A stretch of 64,000 nucleotides of DNA from an uncultured Clostridia bacterium (GTDB lineage Bacteria; Bacillota; Clostridia; Oscillospirales; Ruminococcaceae), in NCBI GenBank assembly GCA_946567425.1, contig CAMNXF010000001.1, positions 62,001 to 126,000 of the forward strand, in the 5' to 3' direction. Numbering within the stretch: position 1 is the stretch's first letter; each line of letters starts with the position of its first letter. This document shows, one piece after another, positions 60,054-64,000 of this stretch. The position numbers and the translations under genes were made by a program. The notes under the pieces were generated by a model. That model was not told the origin of the DNA and searched no databases. It saw only the letters and a list, made by a program, of their open reading frames with translations.

Positions 60054-61643
60054 ATGCGCCCTACTTTTTTAGGCTTTGAAACTCAGAAGCGCACCTTGCA
60101 GATCGCACAGAAAAATCTTGATGTTACGGGAAACAATATCTCGAACATAAATACGCCGGGTTACACCAGACAACGTGTCGACCTTTATTCGATGTACGTT
60201 TCCGGAAACCGTTCGATGCGCTGGTCGTCTCCGACGAACAATCTCTCCATGCAGGGACAGGGCGTGAACGCCTACGGAGTGAGCCAGCTTCGCGATATCT
60301 TTATCGACAAGCGTTACCGTGAGAACGTCGCGGTCGAGGCGGAGACCACCACAAAAATGAAGATACTCACCGATATCGAAGACGAGCTCGACAATTTTGA
60401 GTCGGACGGACTGCAATACCATGTTCAGCAGTTCTTCAACGCGCTTCAGGATTACTCGGTCGAGAAACCCGACAGCGCGGATGTTGCAAAGATAGTTACC
60501 AACACAGCGGTCAATCTTTGCCGTCTGCTGAACGATTACGATACTCAGCTTAAACAGATCGAAAGCACCTATGTCGGCGAACTTACGGATACGGTGGACT
60601 ACATAAACAAGATCGTCGAGGAGATGAACGTGCTCAACGACAAGATCGCAAAGGAGAAAATTCACTACGCCGAGGAGTACGGTCCGAACGAGCTTTACGA
60701 TCAGATGAACCTTTATATCGACGAGCTGGCGACCTACGGAAACATTGAGTTCTGGCAGAACAGCAACGGCACGTATTCCGTTAAAATGGCGAATGTCGAA
60801 ATACTTAACGGCGAGGAGTTCAAGACAAACCGCCTGATAATGAAGGATTATGAAACAAACGGCAGAGCGGTCGTTTTCTTTGAGAGCGGCGTTGACATGA
60901 ACCTTACCTCCGGCGCGCTCAAGGGTTACATTGATATGATCAACGGAAACGGCGTCTACGCGACAGGTGGTCAGAACAGCACTCATGGTATCGCCTATTT
61001 CAAGACGGCTGTTGACGAGTTCGCGCGGACGATCGCAAACGTGTTCAACACTGCGAACGGCGCAACCGATGACGCGTCGCGTATGATGTTTGCCCCGGAC
61101 GTCGAGGGCGCGCTGATAACCGCGGGAAATATCCACGTTGCCGACGCGTGGCAAGAGGATCCGACAATGATAGGTCAGGTTCGCATATACGACGAGCAAA
61201 GAGGAATTTACAGATACGGATTTGACGAGAAGAAGGACGATGTGTTCACGGGAGAGGGCGACGAGACCGACAAGGATAATACCTCGGAGAACAAAAACCT
61301 CCAAAACACCAACGTGCTTTATCTTATATCGCAGTTTAATAACAAGGCGCTTGAGTTCGGCAACTGCCACGATTTCAACGGCAGCGTATACGAATACATC
61401 TCCTTTATCTCGAACAGACTCGGTCAAACGATCAACTATGAGAACAGCCGCAACGAGACTGCAATGATGACGGTCGACGGTCTGCTGGACGCGCGCGACG
61501 ACATTTCGGGCGTTCAGATGGACGAGGAGGGTATCAATATGCTGAACTATCAGAAATGGTACAACGCATCTTCGAGAATGGTGACGACGCTTGACGATCT
61601 TCTTGACAAGCTCATTAACGGAACCGGCAGAGTCGGTCTGTAA
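60054..61643 (+). CDS. flgK: flagellar hook-filament junction protein FlgK
   Basis: A 529-residue junction protein. The N-terminal D0 region (LGFETQKRTLQIAQKNLDV, TGNNISNINTPGYTRQRVDL) and the C-terminal D0 helix (GINMLNYQKWYNASSRMVTT, LDDLLDKLINGTGRVG) are well conserved. Length is normal. It needs FlgN for export. Confidence 0.96.
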   Translation: MRPTFLGFETQKRTLQIAQKNLDVTGNNISNINTPGYTRQRVDLYSMYVSGNRSMRWSSPTNNLSMQGQGVNAYGVSQLRDIFIDKRYRENVAVEAETTTKMKILTDIEDELDNFESDGLQYHVQQFFNALQDYSVEKPDSADVAKIVTNTAVNLCRLLNDYDTQLKQIESTYVGELTDTVDYINKIVEEMNVLNDKIAKEKIHYAEEYGPNELYDQMNLYIDELATYGNIEFWQNSNGTYSVKMANVEILNGEEFKTNRLIMKDYETNGRAVVFFESGVDMNLTSGALKGYIDMINGNGVYATGGQNSTHGIAYFKTAVDEFARTIANVFNTANGATDDASRMMFAPDVEGALITAGNIHVADAWQEDPTMIGQVRIYDEQRGIYRYGFDEKKDDVFTGEGDETDKDNTSENKNLQNTNVLYLISQFNNKALEFGNCHDFNGSVYEYISFISNRLGQTINYENSRNETAMMTVDGLLDARDDISGVQMDEEGINMLNYQKWYNASSRMVTTLDDLLDKLINGTGRVGL

Positions 61644-61663
61644 GATATGGAGGTAAATGACGT

Positions 61664-63883
61664 ATGAGAATTACAAACCCCACGATACTCAGAGGTTATA
61701 ACCGTGATCTTAACCGCCTGCTGACGCTTAAAAACCGCAGTGAGAAAAGAATCACATCAAACAGGAGTTTTTCGAGAGCCTCCGAGGCGCCCCTTTCGGC
61801 AGCAAAGGCGCTAAACGTAAGAAAGTCGATGTACTTGTCTGAGCAGTATAAGGAAAACCTTAAGACTGCGGATAAGTTCTACACCGAGGCGGAGACCTCG
61901 CTGATACAGGTGTCCGATAAAATGGCGCAGATACGCGAGACGATAATCGCGGCGTGCAACACCACAAAGGATACGCAGGATTACGCGATTTACGCACAGC
62001 AGCTTGAGACAAGCGCAAAGGAGCTGTGCGCGATATTCAACACCGATTCCGCCGAGCGCTCTATCTTCGGCGGAGAGGGCGACGATCCCTCGCCGTTTGA
62101 GATAATCAACGATTCTTCGGGATTTGCTTCGACCGTTCTGTATCACGGCGTTCCCGTAAACGCTATGGACAACTACAGGAATTTCCCGTACTCCAATGAC
62201 GTTCTGATCGACATAGGCATCGGAATGGAAATGGATCAGCAGACGCAGGAGGTCGATCCTCAGTCTACTCTCCGCATTTCCTTTAACGGCGCAAAGGTTT
62301 CGGGCTGCGGCACAGAAAAGGGTGTTGCGGACGTCGACCTTTCCTCTATCAAGCCCAACAGAATATATTGTCTCGACGTGTATGCGGGCAATGTTAAGAA
62401 AACCATCGCGTTTCAGGCGCAGGCAGATCAAAAGGACACAATAGACGTAGTCAACTCCGCACTGGAAAACGCGTTCAAAAAAGAGGTTGACGACGGACTT
62501 ATAAAAATGCCGAAAATGGACGCGCAGGGAGTTATCTCCGTGCAGGACGGAATTTGCTGCGTAGTCAACAATGAGACCAAGAAAACCATCAACAGACTTA
62601 CCGTTATGAAGAACGGCGCGATAACGACCGAAAAGGTAAACCGCACCAACGTTGCGGAGAAGTTGGTGGTCGACAACGATTCGGGTTATACCAATAAGTT
62701 CAAGATAAATTTTGACAATCTTAAAGAGGGACAGCAGTATACGATCGATGTGACTGTTGGCGACAAGGACCCCGTGACTATAGTGTTTACGGCGGGTACA
62801 GGCGACGACGCTGCGGCGCGTGAGGATGCGACGATTAAGAATATTCAAGCGGCGCTTGATAGTGCTTTTGGCGATGATCCAAAGGTTACGATTTCCGAAA
62901 GCGAAGCGACAAGGGGTATTTTCAGCACAGAGGGCAGTACGGTAAAGGTTGCTGTTAAGGGTGAGCCTATCAACTCGGATGATCCCCTCAGTCCTAAGAT
63001 TACAAGTACGAGTACCATGAAGTACAACCCCGATAGCTTTAAGGCGGGTACATACAGCTTTAAAATTCCGGGTGTAGCTAATCCTGTTGAGATAACTCTT
63101 GCCGACGGCGACAAGATTAACGAGAAATTCAACGCGGCTGTCGGCGATTATACAATGAGTACGACGGGAATCATCACAAAAAAAGACGGTTCTTCCGTAA
63201 CGGGGATTGTCTGCACAAACACCGCGGACAATTCGACCGTATCCTCCTCGCACAAGGTCGACTACTCGCTTGATTTGAACGGCATGGTGGACGGCAAAGA
63301 GTACGGTGTCAAGGTGGTTTACGGCAATTCGTCCAAAGACATCGTCTTTACGGCGGGTGCGGATGCCGCAACTACAAAGGCAAATCTTGATACGGCTCTT
63401 GAAAAGGCGTTCGGAGCGGGCGCGATTAAAACCAACGAAGCAAACGGCGTTGTATCCTTTGAAAGCGATAATGACAAGAAGAGCATAGCTATTGCAACAA
63501 AGATCAATTCAAGTGAAAACGAAATCGTCGAGAGAGAACGCATCTACTCCAACAATTACATTCAGTTGACGCTCGACGCGGCAAGAGCGCTGAGAAACGG
63601 CGACATAGATTACGCTAACGGTTGTATAGACAGAATAGTAAGCGCGAACGAAAATCTGTTGGTAGAGATCGCGGATCTCGGCTGCAACGAGGAGTTTATC
63701 AGCTTCAACCTTGACAGAATCACAACGAGAGAAGAAAACCTCGCGGAACGCCAGAACGATCTCGAGGTCGTTGACGCGAAAAAGGAGATAACTCTCTGGA
63801 AAACTTATGAGGCATTGTATAACGCTTGTCTGCAAATGTCCAGCTCGGTGGTACCGAACAGCATTTTCAACTACATAAGCTGA
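61664..63883 (+). CDS. flgL: flagellar hook-filament junction protein FlgL with four repeated inserted domains
   Basis: A 739-residue FlgL, more than twice the usual 300. The ends are typical: RLLTLKNRSEKRITSNRSF and APLSAAKALNVRKSM at the start; NLAERQNDLEVVDAKKEITL and YEALYNACLQMSSSV at the end. Between about residues 231 and 625 there are four related beta-rich units of 80-110 residues: starts near YCLDVYAG, YTIDVTVG, YSFKIPG and YGVKVVYG, mostly with a following FTAG/FQAQ strand and an 'ALExAFG' helix. They replace or extend the exposed middle domains. GGAGG precedes the start. Confidence 0.93.
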   Translation: MRITNPTILRGYNRDLNRLLTLKNRSEKRITSNRSFSRASEAPLSAAKALNVRKSMYLSEQYKENLKTADKFYTEAETSLIQVSDKMAQIRETIIAACNTTKDTQDYAIYAQQLETSAKELCAIFNTDSAERSIFGGEGDDPSPFEIINDSSGFASTVLYHGVPVNAMDNYRNFPYSNDVLIDIGIGMEMDQQTQEVDPQSTLRISFNGAKVSGCGTEKGVADVDLSSIKPNRIYCLDVYAGNVKKTIAFQAQADQKDTIDVVNSALENAFKKEVDDGLIKMPKMDAQGVISVQDGICCVVNNETKKTINRLTVMKNGAITTEKVNRTNVAEKLVVDNDSGYTNKFKINFDNLKEGQQYTIDVTVGDKDPVTIVFTAGTGDDAAAREDATIKNIQAALDSAFGDDPKVTISESEATRGIFSTEGSTVKVAVKGEPINSDDPLSPKITSTSTMKYNPDSFKAGTYSFKIPGVANPVEITLADGDKINEKFNAAVGDYTMSTTGIITKKDGSSVTGIVCTNTADNSTVSSSHKVDYSLDLNGMVDGKEYGVKVVYGNSSKDIVFTAGADAATTKANLDTALEKAFGAGAIKTNEANGVVSFESDNDKKSIAIATKINSSENEIVERERIYSNNYIQLTLDAARALRNGDIDYANGCIDRIVSANENLLVEIADLGCNEEFISFNLDRITTREENLAERQNDLEVVDAKKEITLWKTYEALYNACLQMSSSVVPNSIFNYIS

Positions 63884-63918
63884 GTACAGATAATATTATT
63901 ACACAGGAGGTGTTTTAA

Positions 63919-64000
63919 TTGATTCCGAATTTGCTTCAGATAACGACGATCCCGATAAAAATAGAGATCAAGGTGACAAACGCGAAGTTTGAGCATTCCG
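63919..64000 (+). CDS. DUF6470 (YviE-like) protein, 3' end outside window
   Basis: A TTG start with AGGAGG 8 bases upstream opens a frame, MIPNLLQITTIPIKIEIK and on, that runs off the window after 27 residues. In Bacillus flgL is followed by yviE, a DUF6470 gene, then fliW and csrA; the first residues fit that family (LQITTxPIKIEI). Only the start is visible. Confidence 0.7.
   Translation, partial: MIPNLLQITTIPIKIEIKVTNAKFEHS

Overview
The window is about 64 kb of a Bacillota chromosome that spans the replication origin. DnaA, DnaN, the S4-domain protein YaaA, RecF and RemB-like genes lie in the usual Gram-positive order on the minus strand, and an AT-rich gap behind dnaA looks like oriC. 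Anaerobic and motile Clostridia-like traits fit a gut or rumen member of the Oscillospirales/Lachnospirales type: an [FeFe]-hydrogenase chemoreceptor, a Gram-positive style type IV pilus, a FlgM-FlgN-FlgK-FlgL-DUF6470 flagellar operon, RNase Y and small alarmone synthetase. The genus is not decided by the sequence. Most promoters found are clear sigma-A boxes with 17-bp spacers, plus one sigma-28 promoter.

Layout. 1-1627: 3' part of a DUF2339 membrane protein. 1663-7198 (minus): origin operon dnaA-dnaN-yaaA-recF-remB-like-HhH protein. 7199-8093: putative oriC with degenerate DnaA boxes, a 19-nt direct repeat and one copy of a dispersed repeat. 8094-12854 (minus): chemotaxis operon cheA-cheW-cheR-cheB. 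13037-15723: a FliK-like/FlhB-C-like pair. 15788-18060 (minus): small alarmone synthetase and a protein carrying seven FliM/FliN-like 'SQxDIEALL' motifs. 18344-23708: a GGDEF receptor, a cytidylate kinase-like protein, a divergent XRE regulator pair and a Na/Pi cotransporter. 23768-26863: copper module (CsoR operator/promoter, csoR, copA fused in frame to copZ). 27580-34385: RNase Y, a soluble hydrogenase-chemoreceptor fusion, a DUF5131 protein and two lipoproteins. 34437-35599 (minus): rpsF-ssb-rpsR. 36143-37039: hemerythrin fused to a possible CheX-like domain. 37111-39954: cobalamin riboswitch with two transcobalamin-like (DUF4430) surface proteins. 40179-42548 (minus): glycogen phosphorylase. 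42863-58815: type IV pilus cluster (pilC, a pilM-pilN fusion, pilO-like, a large pilin-like protein, two minor pilins, reversed prepilin peptidase, pilB, pilT, three pilins). 58816-64000: late flagellar operon under a sigma-28 promoter.

How the parts fit. Much of the window serves motility and sensing: chemotaxis core, flagellar hook-filament junction proteins and chaperone/anti-sigma factor, type IV pili with extension and retraction motors, and cytoplasmic sensors that could feed them (hydrogenase-MCP, hemerythrin-CheX-like, GGDEF, multi-motif FliM-like protein). The pilus and flagellar operons share a 17-nt hairpin near their mRNA 5' ends. The strongest candidates for something little described are the B12-riboswitch-controlled pair that resembles the animal intrinsic factor/transcobalamin architecture, the multi-motif FliM-like protein, the hydrogenase chemoreceptor, and the FlgL with four repeated domains inserted. 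No tRNA, rRNA, CRISPR array, insertion sequence or prophage was recognised.
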